Source: Lactarius indigo
Taxonomy: Eukaryota; Basidiomycota; Agaricomycetes; Russulales; Russulaceae
Direction of reading: 5' to 3'
Length of the DNA stretch: 64,000 nucleotides
Assembly (NCBI GenBank): GCA_025766275.1
Contig: JAFKAC010000093.1
Location: 62,001-126,000 of the forward strand
This document shows positions 13,301-24,380 of the stretch, in pieces. A program made the position numbers and the translations under genes. Under the pieces are notes generated by a model. It did not search any database, was not told the origin of the DNA, and was given only the letters and a program-made list of their open reading frames with translations. Positions within the stretch are counted from its first letter, which is position 1. Every line of letters starts with the position of its first letter.

Positions 13301-16300
13301 ATCCTGTACTATATAAGGACCCTGTAGTGCGCCTTAGCTCCTTAGCTTTGGCTTAATCAACTATCTGCGTTGTATCTCCACTGTCTCCTTGAGTGCCTCA
13401 GTTCCTTCAGCCCTCAAGCCCTTGACCCAGAACCCCTGACCCTTGACCCTTATCCTCTTTGGGTCATTCCCCTCTCAGCCTCTGTGCAGGCTTCCCCTCG
13501 ACTTCGCTCTTGCCCCCTTTCTGTCTTACTGGTCAGCCCAGTGACACGTGACCTTTGGACTTAGGCCTCCGCGCTCGTCCATTGCCACAGACTCAGTCAC
13601 CTTAGCACAAGGGGCTGTTACAGAAGGACCTTCCCACCTTAGCACAGGGGGATTGCCGCAGACTTAGCCACCTCAGTACAGGGGCTATTACAGAAGACCT
13701 TAGGAATCCTTCCACGCAGTGGGGATCCGACTCAGAATCCTTTGCCTCAGGCAGGATCTGTTACAGAACGACGCGCGCCCCCGCAGAGGTGTGACATTAT
13801 GCGCACTATAATGGACAAAGCTCAGGCTATGCGCCTTGATGCTTGTTTACCTCAGAGTTGGTGGGAATTTGCAGTCTTACACGCTACACATTGTTACAAT
13901 AGAACTCCAATTAGTCGCCTTCAATGGCAGACTCCTTATAAACTATTGAACAATGAAGTACCTGATATTTCTCATCTTCAAGTGTTTGGTTCGGGTGCAT
14001 ATGTCCATATCCCTGAGGCTCGCCAGGTTAATAAACTTTCCCCTAAAAGCGAACTCATGATCTACCTTGGTAGAGGATCTGGGATGAAGGCTGATGTCTT
14101 CATGTGCACACCCAATACCTTGTTCTATTTGGACAAAGCACTCTTTGATGAAGGACTATTTCCTAAGTGTCCTTCTGACAGCGTCAGGAGTAAACCTAAA
14201 GGTGTAACTCAGTTAGATGATACAGCTTCAGATGATGAGCTGTCTATAGACGATACCACTCCTGGTGTTGATGACGACCCTCCACCTGAGCCTCCAAAAT
14301 GGAGAAGCGCTCCCCAGCCTGTTGGGCCTGGACCTCCCAGTACATCTACTGGAGGTACTGGATCGCTGCTACCTCCGCCTTTACCGCCGCAACCTGTACC
14401 AGGTCCTAGTCAACCTAGGAGATCGGCGCGTACAAGGAAACCCACTTCTCGTCCAGATAATGTCTATGGAGATAGGCCTCCTACTACGATAATTTGTGAC
14501 ATTGAGTGGACTCGCACATGGCGACAATTGACTGGTGACCAGCCGAGTAGCTCTCGGTTGCGTTCACGTCAAGATCAGACTGTACCAGGAGATTTTCCTG
14601 AGCAATCCGAGTCTGGTCCTTCTAGTGCACCGGGTGATAATCCGCACCTTTCGGATGATGAAGTAGAGCAACAATTGCTCGCCCACCTTGCTCAGGAAGG
14701 GGGAGTCAAATTTCTAGATCTTCTGCTTGCCAAAGCAGTTTCACCAATAGATCTAGACGCACCTGATACCTCTAATATTCGTGAATGGACCTATCGGGAC
14801 ATTCTTAAAATGCCAAGTGACTCTCAGGAGGAGTGGCGTAATGCATGCAAAGAGGAACTTGCTTCCCTTCGCAATTGCAAAGTCTACGAACTTGTTAACC
14901 CGCCGAAAGGCAGAAAGGTTATCAAGGATCGATGGGTATTTGACTTAAAGTCAGATGGTCGAAAGAAAGCCAGGCTAGTTGCCAAAGGCTTTTCTCAGGT
15001 TGAAGGCATTGATTATGACGAAATATTCTCACCTGTGGTACGCTTTGAGACCGTCCGGATGATGCTCGCGCTTACAGCGCTGAAGGATTGGCACATCTCT
15101 GGACTGGACGTCAAAACAGCCTTCCTATATGGAGACCTCGAAGAGGAACTCTACATGGAACAACCTGAAGGGTTTAAAATCCCTGGCCAACAAAACAAAG
15201 TGATGCGCCTTAGAAAAGCCATTTACGGACTTAAACAAGCTGCTCTTGCTTGGTGGAGAGCGCTGGATAAATCCATGGGCACTCTAAGTTGTACACGTCT
15301 ACAATCAGACTCAGGTCTGTTTGTAAATGAGGATAAAACAATTGTAGTAATTGTCTACGTCGATGATGTCCTCTTCCTCGGGAAACACAAAAAACATATT
15401 GATTCCCTGAAGCAGCGCTTCATGAGAATCTGGGAATGCAGAGACCTTGGTGATACCAAAGAGTTTCTTCGGATGCGCATACTACGTTCTAAAGGTAGAA
15501 TCCTGATCGATCAGCAGGATTACCTTCAGAAAGTGTTGCAGCGCTTTAAACTGATTAACGCCAAATCAGTACCCACTCCACTACTTAGTGTTGCCGTGGC
15601 TCGGCTCAGCTTGGCTTGGCTCAGCTAAGCACAGCTCGACCAAAAAAGGACGAGCTGAGCTGAGCCACTCCAAATTGAGCTGGCTCAAGCTAGGCTGAGC
15701 CGGCTCAAGCCACCCAAAAGTACGAATTAGAAATTGTACCTTTTTGGGTAGCCTGAGTCAGCCAAGCCAACGAAACCACACTGGTCTAACGCGTGTGAAT
15801 TCGACCCTCAAATTGTACAGACAAGTCAAGCCCTGGGTCTGAAGCTCTGAAGATTCGAATCCCCCCCCCCGTCGTCCCTCCTCTGCACAAACTGGCCAGA
15901 GGTCTGCGCGCTGTCTGTGCGCTGTTCACGTTGTCCGCCCGCCGACCTCTGGCCTTTTATGTGCTCTGGCCACCCCTCGCCGCCGCTCGTCGCCACTCGC
16001 CACCGCTCGCTCTCTCTGGTCATTGCTCGTCGCCGCTCGTCACCGCTCATCGCTACTCGCCGCCCCTCGCTCGCTCTGGTCGCCGCTCGTCACCGCTCGC
16101 CTGCTCTGGTCGCCGCTCATCACCCCTCGCCGCCCCTTGCCTGCTCTGGTCGCCGCTCGTTGCCGCTCGCCGCTCCTCGCTCGCTCTGGTCACCACTCGT
16201 CGCCGCTCGCCACCGCTTGCCTGCTCTGGTCGCCACTCGCCGCCGCTCGCCTGCTCTGGTCGCCACTCGTCGCCGCTTGCCGCCGCTCGCTCTGGTCGCC

Positions 16301-19300
16301 ACTCGTCGCCGCTTGCCGCCCCTCGCTCTGGTCGCCGCCGCTCGTCGCCCCTCACTCTGGTCGCCGCCCATCGCCGCTCCTCTGGCCACCGCGCAGCCGT
16401 TGGTGCCGCTGCCACCACCCTCGCTGTCACCGCCGCCACCACCCTCGCGTCGCCGCCGCCGCCACCGCTACCAGCCTCACTGCCGGCGCTGGCACCCGCC
16501 CACCTTCGGACGACCATCGGGTGCCCCTGGATGCCTCGGACGCCCTCGGAAGGCCCTCGGACGCCCTCGGATGCCCTCGGACGCCCTCGGACAGCCCTCG
16601 CGCGCTCTCCTCTTGCCCCTCCACACCCCCCTTTCTCTTCCCACCCCCTTTTCCCTCTCTGGCCACCCCAGGTGAGTCGCACAGGTCCCCTACTTTTATG
16701 TAGTTCATTCCTAGGTACAAATACATGTATATAGCCTTGTTGCAAATAAATTTCTCTTTAAACTACTGCTCACTAATGCCCCTGAGATAAGCCCTCAAGT
16801 CCTCAACTGGTCTGACTGCCTCCATTCCCTCCAGCTCTTCCATTTCATCCTTCTCTCCAAGCCCTTCAGTAAAATTGAGTTCCCTTTTATACTTTGCCTG
16901 GAACTTGAGTATCTGTATGGCTTCCATGCTGCCTGGCTTAAGGCGGTTCCTCCTGGCTCTAGCTGTCTCCTTGCTTGCTGAGAAGACACGCTCACATGGG
17001 ACTGAAGTGGCTTGAATGGGGAGTAAGTCCATGGCAAGCTTGAAGAGTGTTGGCCACTTTTTCTGGTGTTCCTGCCATTCCAACTACTGTCAGTACTCCC
17101 TAATAAAATGAACCATTCTACATACCTGCCAGAACTCAAGAATATTGGCATATTTGACTGGGGCTGCTAGATAGTCATCAACTTCACCTTCTAAGGTATT
17201 TGCCTGTGGTCTGTAGACAGGCATTGGGCCAATACCAAGGTTTGCCAAAGTGGCCTGCATGCCACCAAATGGTTCAGGGGGTGGAGGGGGTACAGTTGAT
17301 CTAGTAGGGGCTCTAGATGGTGTGTACAATGGTCTGAGCTACTTAGAATTTTAGTTTTAGAGTAGCATGATAAAATTAAAAGCACTCACTGCATCAAGGA
17401 GGTGGCGCTTTACTGCTTCAGAAACATTTGATTGGTAGTGTTGCTTGAACCATTCAAGCTTTGTCAAAGGGTTAAGAACTGTTCACATGAGATGAGAAAT
17501 TATGCAGAATATTAAGACAGCCACTCACCCATTGAAAGCTGATATACTGGAAGGTCAAGGGCCTGCATAGAATATGGAACTATCTTCTCTGAAGCTTTTC
17601 CAATAATAAGACCAATGTCCTGTCTCTCAGTCTCCAAGGTATTTGCCAAGTCATTCAGGGTTTTTAAAAAGCCCTCAAATGCAGCAACTGTGCCACAAAG
17701 TGTTGGCGTCTTCTCATAAGAAAGTGATTGCTGATACCAGAAGGGGATCTAATAAATAAATTAATAGACAATCAGAGAGAGAAAATGTCTGCACACCTGA
17801 AGAATTCTCTGAAGTCCCCCAAGGACCCTCCAATCTTCCTCATTTAATGGGTCTGGCCCTCCCTCCTGAGTAAACCTATCAATTGCCTAACTAAAAGTTA
17901 GCATTAGAATTTATTAAATGGCTTAAAAAATACCTCTCTCAAAATAAATGCCCTCTTGATCATTAAATAGGCAGAGGACCACCTGGTCTCCACATCAAGA
18001 ATTAATTGCAAAGGAGGCACATTTGACTCCTTTGCAATTGTAGAAAATATATCACGCCTTCGTGATGAGTTGTGGATCTATTATAAATAAATTAGAAAAA
18101 AAAAAGAAAAAAAGAAAAAACTCGGAAAAAGAAACAAGAAAAAGAAAAAGAAAAAGAAAAAGAAAAAGAAAAAGAAAAAGAAAAAGAAAAAGAAAAAGAA
18201 AAAGAAAAAGAAAAAGAAAAAGAAAAAGAAAAAGAAAAAGAAAAAGAAAAAGAAAAAGAAAAAGAAAAAGAAAAAGAAAAAGAAAAAGAAAAAGAAAAAG
18301 AAAAAGAAAAAGAAAAAGAAAAAGAAAAAGAAAAAGAAAAAGAAAAAGAAAAAGAAAAAGAAAAAGAAAAAGAAAAAGAAAAAGAAAAAGAAAAAGAAAA
18401 AGAAAAAGAAAAAGAAAAGAAAAAGAAAAAGAAAAAAAGACAAAAAAACTCGAAAAAAAGAAGGGAAAAAGAAGAAAAAAAAGAAAAAAAAAAAAGGAAA
18501 GGCTCACATAAACAATAATTTGCTGAAGCCTTTTAACTTGGTCAAAACCAAGTTCAACTGCTTCCTCAAGCATTGCCTTGCATGCAAGATTTACAATATG
18601 GGCAAAGCATCTAAAAAGTGTTAGCAAAAAAATATTAAATAGTTTGACACTTACCTGATGTGGCGCTGCTCTGCAGAAAACCCAGTATTAGGATATTGCT
18701 TCTTTAACTGAGTTTCTAGTGCCTCCATCATAGAGCTGTTGTTGGATGCATTATCTGTTGTTATCCAACCAATCTTTATTTAAAAAAAAATTAATTAGTC
18801 GAAATTTATATATAAAATGAAGTAGACATTACCTTTCTTTCAAGCCCCATCCTAGTAATGATAAAATGAAAGACCTCAGCTAACCTCTCTCCAGTGTGGG
18901 ACCCAGGAAAATAGACAAATCCAATAAGGTCAGCTCTAAGGGTTAGCTTTTGCTGGCCATCTTGAGTCTGGATCTGCTCCAGCCAGTGAGCAGTAACAGC
19001 CATGTATGGCTTGAGGTCAGGGTCTGTCCACATGTCTGTGGTAAAAGAGACCCTCCCAAGGCAGCTTGTCTAAATAGAAGTTAGCCCTCAAGCACTAAGA
19101 TATAATAATAAAATATTACCTGAATATGCTGAGACAAATTGTGGAGTGCCTCTGTACAGTTCTCCACAATGCGCTTCTGCATAGTGGTCCTGTGAGGGAT
19201 GTCTGCATCACTCAGCTCAGGGTGGAGTAGGAGACACAGGTGGCGGAACTCTGGTCTCTCCACAATCATCATAGGCTAAAAAAAAAAAAAAAAACATTAA

Positions 19301-22300
19301 ATAGGGAAAAAAAATTAAAATTAAATAAAAAACCTGATCTGTGGCAACAATAAATTGCACAAGGCCATCTAAAAAGTTGTCTTGAGTGAAGGGAGTGCGG
19401 CGCCTAGCTTGATGCTCTACAGGAACTCCAGTAACTCTTGCAACAGCTTCTTCTCCCTCTTTACCTCTCAGCTCAATTTTGAGTCTTTGGCACTCTGTAA
19501 CCCACTCATCTGCATGGTGATTGAGCAGATGGGACCGCAGAGGACCTGTTGCAGTAGTGGAGCGATATGAGTGTACTTTGATGGACGCATCCTCTTGATG
19601 AAGTATCCTACAAAAATAATTTTTAGAAATAAAAATAAAAATAAGAATAAAAAACTCACAAGCAAAACTTGCACTGTTTCTTCCCATCAACAGCCTGAAA
19701 AAACCTCAAGGTGTCATCACCTGAGCCCAGCCTTGAACCAGCTTTTTGAGCCCTCCTTGGGCGGCGAGTTGGAGTTGGAGGGTCAGAGTTACCTTCCTGA
19801 GGGCTATTGAAATTAGCACCACCCTCCTGAGAGCCATCTGACCCATTTCCAAGGTCAAAGTTCTCAGGTTGGGGTGAGCTAAGGCCTCCCTGTATTAAAT
19901 TTGTTAAAAAATGATTATAAAATTAATAAAATAGATACTCACTTGATTGGCAGCCTGAGCAGGTGAAGAACCTGCAAAGGGGTCCTCTCCCTGCTGTGAG
20001 GGTCCAGGAGGGCCACCTGAAGCTGCAGAAGAGCCTAGATTAAAGTGCACATGTCTGGCACTGGCAACTGATGTCTGAGCAGCTGTGGATGAGACTAACA
20101 CAATATGAGTGTATGGATACCATCAAAACAATGAGCACATACCATCAAGCTGAAAAGACATCTCCAAAGCACCACCAGGAAGCTCCCGCTGTTTGACCTG
20201 GCTCTTCTTGGTCTTTGGCCTTTTTGGAGTCCTCTTGGGTGTTGAAGGGGCCCTCTTCCTAGATCCAGCCATAGTAGACGTAGCCAAGAGTAGTACAAAA
20301 AAAAATAAAAGAAGCAAGCTGAAGTAGATCAGCTGAGATCAGGCAGAGATGAGGAGAGATGAGACTGTAGCAGACAGCGGGAGCCGAGACGAGAGCGTGG
20401 GAATGCGCGTCGTACATGCGGTGGCTGCGAAAATTCCTTGCCCTTGCATTGCGCAACTCGCATTCGTGCTCGCGAGCACCACTGGCACGGGTTTACGACC
20501 CACCCTCTCTCTTGGCCACAAAGTAAGTGCTTCTTTTTTTTTTGCCTGGCTCACTGACTCGCCCACACGCGCCCTCGCAGGTAACAAGGCAGCAGCAGGA
20601 CCTGCCCTGCGATAGCCACGCCCCGAACCCCCAAGCCCCCAAGGCAGCCACGGCGATGGCGCCAGCCCTGGGGTGCGACGACCGCGACCGTGACCACGAC
20701 CACGACCACGACTACGACCACGACCACGACTAGGACCACGACCACGACCGCAACCGCAACCACGACCACGACCACCACGACCACCACCGCGGCAACCGCG
20801 ACCACCACGGCGACCACGACCACCACGGCGACCACCACGGCGACCGCGACCACGATCACGACCATGATCGCAACCATGACCACAGCCACGACCACGACCA
20901 CGACCGCAACCGCAACCACAACCACAACCACGACCACCACAACCACCACAACCACCACCGCGGCAACCGCGACCACCACGGCGACCACGACCACCACAGC
21001 GACCACCACGGCGACCGCGACCATGACCGCGGCGACCACAACCACAACCACAACCACCACCGCAGCGACCGCGACCGCAACTGCGACCACAACCACCACC
21101 GCGACCACCACCACCACCACGGCAACCGCGATGACCATCGCGACAACCGCGACGACAACCGCGACCACCACCACGACCGCGGCGACTGCGACCACGACCG
21201 CAACGACAACCACGACTGCGGCGACCGCGATTACCACCGCGGTGACCACGACCACCACCGCGGCAACCGCGACGACCATCGCGACGACCGCGACAACGAC
21301 CGCGACCACCACCACCACCGCGGCGACCGCGACCACCACCGCAACCACCACCACCACCGCGGCGACCACTACGACCACCACTGCGGCAACTGCGACCACC
21401 ACCGTGACCACCACCGCCACCGCGGCGACGATGGCGATGCCTTCGACTCAGCCGCACCCGGGCAGTAGATAGAAAAAAAAAATGTATTCTCTATACTATG
21501 TAGTCTACAGCAATACAAATGTTTTATTTTATTTTTGTCAGAGTTTGCGCAAGGTCGTCTGAGGAGACGCCAAAAAAGAGGACTTACCCACTTTTCTTCT
21601 GAGAGCCCCAGCAGACACTGGAAACGCACGTTGAGCAAATATATTCCGTTTTTGGCCAGCTCGTTCCTGGCTCAGCCAGGCAGAATCCATTCTCACCCGC
21701 TCACGCGTACTCACGAGCCGGGCGAGCCCTGCCTAATCTGGTCATTCCTAATCGAGCCTGGCTCAGCCCAGCTCAGCCAGCTCGCGAGCCGAGCTGAGCC
21801 AATTTTGGTCCTGAGCCGATGTGTCAGCTTGGCTCGGCTCAAAACAGCTCAGCTTGGCTGGCTCAGCCGATTTGAGCCGAGCCACGGCAACACTACCACT
21901 ACTGGAAGGGTATCATCCTACCCCTAATAAGGGAACTGCATCTCCAGATCTCCGCGCTTCATACCAACAAGTGATAGGATCACTCCTATACATTATGATT
22001 GGTACGCGACCGGATATTGCCTATGCTGTTACCAAAATGGCGCAGTTTGCAGCCAACCCATCAGAAGACCATTTAAAGCGTGCTCTTTACATATGCCGCT
22101 ACTTACTTGGTACTTCAAATTATGCCTTAGTCTATGATGGCAAGAGTGATGCTGGTATAATAGCATATGCAGATTCCGACTGGGCTTCAGACCCAGTTAC
22201 CAGGAAGTCCACCACGGGCTACTTAGTAAAAATGGCAAATGGAATATTTTGCTGGAATTCGAGAGCACAAAAGTCAATTGCGCTCTCATCCACTGAAGCA

Positions 22301-22645
22301 GAATATATGTCGCTGTGTGATACAAGCAGACAATTGGTTTGGATACGATCACTCTTTCATGAGCTTGGAATAAATCTAGAACCAATTCCATTATGCGGAG
22401 ATAATCAAGGCTCCATATTCCTATCTTCTAATCCGGTTCAAGAAAAACGGATTAAACACATTGATTTACGTCACCACTACATACGTGAAGTAATCCGTGA
22501 TAAGAAGATAGAGTTATTCTTTATAGAAGGAGCTGAGAACCCCGCCGATCTTTTTACTAAGAACCTGGGTCGCATTAAGTTCCTAAAATTCAGGGAACAG
22601 CTTGGGCTTGAGTTTTCCTCGCCTACGCAAGCTCGAGCAACTTGA
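10322..22645 (+). CDS. Copia-B gag-pol polyprotein, split by two nested insertions
   Basis: Coding parts are 10322-13057, 13802-15585 and 21904-22645. Joined without the insertions and duplicated target sites they keep frame for 1,754 codons, so the gene was intact when hit. Gag (FDGSNWAIWSNAMQAFF) lacks an obvious CCHC knuckle and instead has a Gly/Arg-rich basic stretch near residue 260. Protease is LLDSGASAHF (about residue 605). The integrase zinc region runs from HRRLGY to CPGC, with catalytic D (HSDLKS), D (SDAGGEY) and E (NGRTERF, about 906); the solo LTR sits just after it. Reverse transcriptase has YVDDVLF (about 1431), and RNase H has ADSDWAS and SSTEAEY. As it stands the frame is broken and cannot make the full polyprotein. 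Confidence 0.92.
13058..13796 (+). repeat. solo LTR of the LTR-X family inside Copia-B integrase
   Basis: 739 bp, TGTCATGAAC...GTGACA, with target duplication TTATG at 13053-13057 and 13797-13801. It matches the LTR at 61528-62281 and the inverted copy at 57564-58308, including the TATATAAGG box and the AGCTTTGGCTTA block. Confidence 0.93.
15950..16660. repeat. GC-rich minisatellite in the hAT element
   Basis: Degenerate tandem repeat built from CGCCGCTCGTCGCC and CTGCTCTGGTCGCC modules, changing after about 16500 to units of GGACGCCCTC. It lies 3' of the transposase stop. Long open frames on both strands here come from the repeat and are not taken as genes. Confidence 0.85.
16763..20272 (-). 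CDS. hAT transposase, multi-exon
   Basis: Cut-and-paste transposase. Start ATG at 20272 (MAGSRKRAPSTPKR, a basic nuclear-signal-like N-terminus), stop at 16763. Exons read in order: Ser/Pro-rich N-region (20272 to about 19690); a BED-type zinc finger (CKFC, then HLLNHH, split by an intron); the catalytic part with FTTDMWTD and TDNASNNS; RCFAHIVNLACKAML, LDVETRWSSAYLMIK and YEKTPTLCGTVAAFEGF; and the hAT C-terminal dimerisation domain (ATSVPCERVFSASKETAR, RNRLKPGSMEAIQILKF). Introns are AT-rich with GT-AG ends; the one at about 18.08-18.51 kb contains the AAAAAG array. Exact exon edges were not all fixed. No premature stop was found in the exons. Confidence 0.85.
18138..18438. repeat. (AAAAAG)n hexanucleotide array in a transposase intron
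   Basis: Nearly perfect AAAAAG units, about 46 in a row, flanked by impure A/G-rich sequence to about 18495. On the transposase strand it reads CTTTTT and lies inside an intron between the exons encoding CFAHIVNLACK and LDVETRWSS. Apparent Lys/Arg or Phe/Leu repeat proteins here are artefacts. Confidence 0.95.
20680..21460. repeat. CGACCA/CCACGA-type minisatellite near the hAT right end
   Basis: About 780 bp of degenerate 6-bp units (CCACGA, CGACCA, CCGCGA) lying 5' of the transposase start. Translations in several frames give Thr, Arg/Gly or Val repeats, as such an array must; none is taken as a gene. Confidence 0.9.
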
Positions 22646-23116
22646 CCACTATGCCTGAAGGGTAGTAGATAAAAAGGGTTTTTCATAGCTTCTCCGTGTA
22701 CATCGCTTCTTCTTTAGAAGTGAGTCACGAACGACTTGCTCTTTTGTCACAAACCATAGAAGTTTATTGAGTCATCTGACTCTAAGCCTCTCATGGTTTT
22801 GCGTCAAACAACCCTGGTATCTCTACCAGAAGGAAGTTCATACATCCTGTTCTATCAAGGCGTAGTACGAGAGGTCAAATTGCTCATAAGAAACCGAGGA
22901 TCGACGACCATTGTTGGGGAGTAGCGTCTTTACTACGATTTACAAAACCCCTCACAAAAAGGATGTTGCGATGACCCCGCAACCAAATCCCCTATACATC
23001 CCTATGACATTTGAGGGTCGAGGCCTTTCCGGTCGATGTTTATTACCGATCCTTATGTCTATAGAGTAAGGTTATTGCTTAGAAGCGCTTTACTAGCTGC
23101 ACTAAGCAAGGGGGAG
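22646..23116 (+). other. Copia-B 3' untranslated region and polypurine tract
   Basis: 470 bp between the gag-pol stop and the 3' LTR. No frame is conserved. The purine run AAGGGGGAG directly precedes the LTR and should prime plus-strand synthesis. Confidence 0.75.
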
Positions 23117-23517
23117 TGTTGGAACGTGATAAGTACATAAGGACCTTATCTATAGCAGTTACGACATTACGGTACTATGTTTACCATATTAGGCAAGTCA
23201 GGATACGTACGGTAGTGGGCGTATCATGTCTGGTGATGAGGAGAAGTCTCATGACTGTCTCAGAAGTGCGAAACACATCAGGGGTGTGTAAAAACGCGAT
23301 ATTGTGGACGCCTTTACTCATCACTTTTGCGCAAATGGACATGGTGGGGCCATAGAGCATAAATATCCTCCTATGGGGAGGGAGGCGAATACAGAACTTC
23401 ACCCCTCTTCACTTGTGCACACTCTCCCCTCTAAAACAGTCTCTCAACCTACTACAAAGGTGAGAACGTCCCTCCTGCGTGCTGCGCTTTAGCCTGTAAG
23501 GCTTTTGCTGCGCAACA
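23117..23517 (+). repeat. Copia-B 3' LTR
   Basis: 401 bp, same length and ends as 9544-9944, followed by the target duplication CAACC at 23518-23522, after which the Copia-A frame resumes. Confidence 0.95.
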
Positions 23518-23771
23518 CAACCCTCCTCCCTCTCCTCCTTCTCTTTCTCCGCCCTCTTCTCACTCTCCAAATAGCAACACCTCCACAACTAATGACACAA
23601 TAAATATACTGTCAAGTAGTAATACGCACGCACCGATTACCAATATACCCTCATCTAGTACGTTACGAAATCAGACCTCCACATCCGATCGCAGTACTTT
23701 ACATAACAATGAGCCCCAGCATAATGAAGCTCCTACGTTAGATATTACGATACCCCCCCTAACTCCCTCCT

Positions 23772-24227
23772 TGTTACGGTCGCGCGTATTGGACCCTTAC
23801 TGTACCGGTTGTGGCTACGGCGGTAAGGTAGATTAGTCACGGACTCGGGATTTACGATAGGAGTTAGGCGATGAGGGATGACTCGATCCTAGTACAGATA
23901 GTAGTAGTATTAGGATTGCGGTACTTACGCGATACGTTGGACGCTACCATACTGTGACTCATAGCAGCGCTTGAAAGCCTGCTCTTTCTGTATTTAAGAT
24001 AGCTGCGGAGGACCAAGATACGCCATCTTGGTCTTCTTCAATCGTCACTTCTCTGCTTCTCATCTTCGAAAGTCTCGCCCTTGTGTTGGGCTTGAGTGCC
24101 GCAGTTATACTAGTGTCTTCGAACATCTAGAAGTTGCCTTCGTGCCATACGCCTCGTAGCGTGATCAGCTAAGTTGCCAAGTCGCCTTAACGAGCTCAAG
24201 TCGAGCTAACGTCGTGGCGGCGTTACA
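23772..24227 (+). repeat. Gypsy-2 5' LTR
   Basis: TGTTACGG...GTTACA, 456 bp, no difference seen from the 3' copy. It contains TATTTAAG at 23991 and a palindrome with arms at 24011-24019 and 24025-24033 at the predicted transcription start. Confidence 0.95.
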
Positions 24228-24240
24228 TTAAGACCAAGAT
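23991..24240 (+). promoter_or_regulatory. Gypsy-2 promoter and self-priming primer-binding site
   Basis: TATTTAAG at 23991 is followed 34 nt later by ATCTTGGTCTT (24025-24035). Its exact reverse complement AAGACCAAGAT lies at 24230-24240, two bases inside the LTR boundary. That is the arrangement of Tf1-type self-priming chromoviruses, where the 5' end of the RNA folds onto the primer site and is cut to serve as primer. Start site and priming mode are inferred from this match. Confidence 0.75.
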
Positions 24241-24380
24241 CCTTCATTGTGGCGACTGTCAATACCAGAGACCAGTGGACGAGTTTCCGTCCCTACCATC
24301 TAGACCGAAGAGGAGACCGCAACGTACCAACCCGATTCCTAGGAGCAGCCAGGTGGAGAGACCGAGGAGACGAAACCGGG

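Larger units (their letters stand above)
15586..21895. mobile_element. complete hAT DNA transposon (6.3 kb) inside Copia-B reverse transcriptase
   Basis: An 8-bp target duplication CCACTACT (15578-15585, 21896-21903) and terminal inverted repeats starting TAGTGTTGCCGTGGCTCGG are diagnostic of hAT. Subterminal regions are full of GGCTCAGC-like repeats. It carries one spliced minus-strand transposase and three low-complexity arrays (about 15.95-16.66, 18.14-18.44 and 20.68-21.46 kb). Both ends are intact and no inactivating change was seen, so it may be autonomous. Confidence 0.93.
9544..23517 (+). mobile_element. Copia-B, complete Ty1/copia retrotransposon (carrying two insertions)
   Basis: Bounded by 401-bp LTRs (9544-9944, 23117-23517) and the target duplication CAACC (9539-9543, 23518-23522) in the Copia-A frame. 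It has a tRNA-Met-type primer site at 9945 and a polypurine tract (AAGGGGGAG) just before the 3' LTR. Removing the solo LTR (13058-13796) and the hAT element (15586-21895) with one copy of each target duplication leaves one open gag-pol frame. Confidence 0.95.
5639..23771 (+). mobile_element. Copia-A, old Ty1/copia retrotransposon, interrupted and truncated
   Basis: Oldest retroelement in the left half. The left boundary given is only the recognisable end of its 5' LTR. Its parts lie at 5639-6265, 7040-9543 and 23523-23771; the gaps are a solo LTR (target duplication ATGCC), Copia-B (target duplication CAACC) and Gypsy-2 on the right. The reverse transcriptase, RNase H and 3' LTR are not found anywhere in the window, so the right part was deleted or moved. 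Confidence 0.8.
5923..23771 (+). pseudogene. Copia-A gag-pol, interrupted; Gag, protease and integrase parts present
   Basis: Starts at ATG 5923 with an Ala/Thr-rich N-terminus, then a copia-type Gag domain (DRSKSNWEDWNLRLS) split by the solo LTR and resuming at 7045. A zinc knuckle (CSNCKRNNHQTNFC, near 7570), an aspartic protease (ILDTGATCHIS, near 8052) and an integrase follow: HHCC region (WHRRLGH to CDHC), then D (FVDLCGP), D (LTDNGE) and E (NGRAE). The frame carries one TGA at 7494-7496 between Gag and the knuckle. After Copia-B it continues at 23523 as a Ser/Pro/Asn-rich linker until Gypsy-2 cuts it at 23771. No reverse transcriptase is present. Non-functional. Confidence 0.85.

Noticed and set aside
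15950..16660. Possible CRISPR-like repeat array
   Set aside because: Units are degenerate and directly tandem without unique spacers, in a eukaryotic transposon.
15917..16745. Several 200-270 residue Arg/Ala/Pro-rich open frames on both strands
   Set aside because: They follow the GC-rich minisatellite of the hAT element; no conserved domain.
18052..18627. Lys/Arg-repeat and Phe/Leu-repeat open frames
   Set aside because: Products of the AAAAAG array, which lies in an intron of the hAT transposase.
20339..21472. Overlapping Gly/Arg-, Val- and Thr-repeat open frames on both strands
   Set aside because: They are translations of a 6-bp minisatellite in every frame; no domain and no stable reading.
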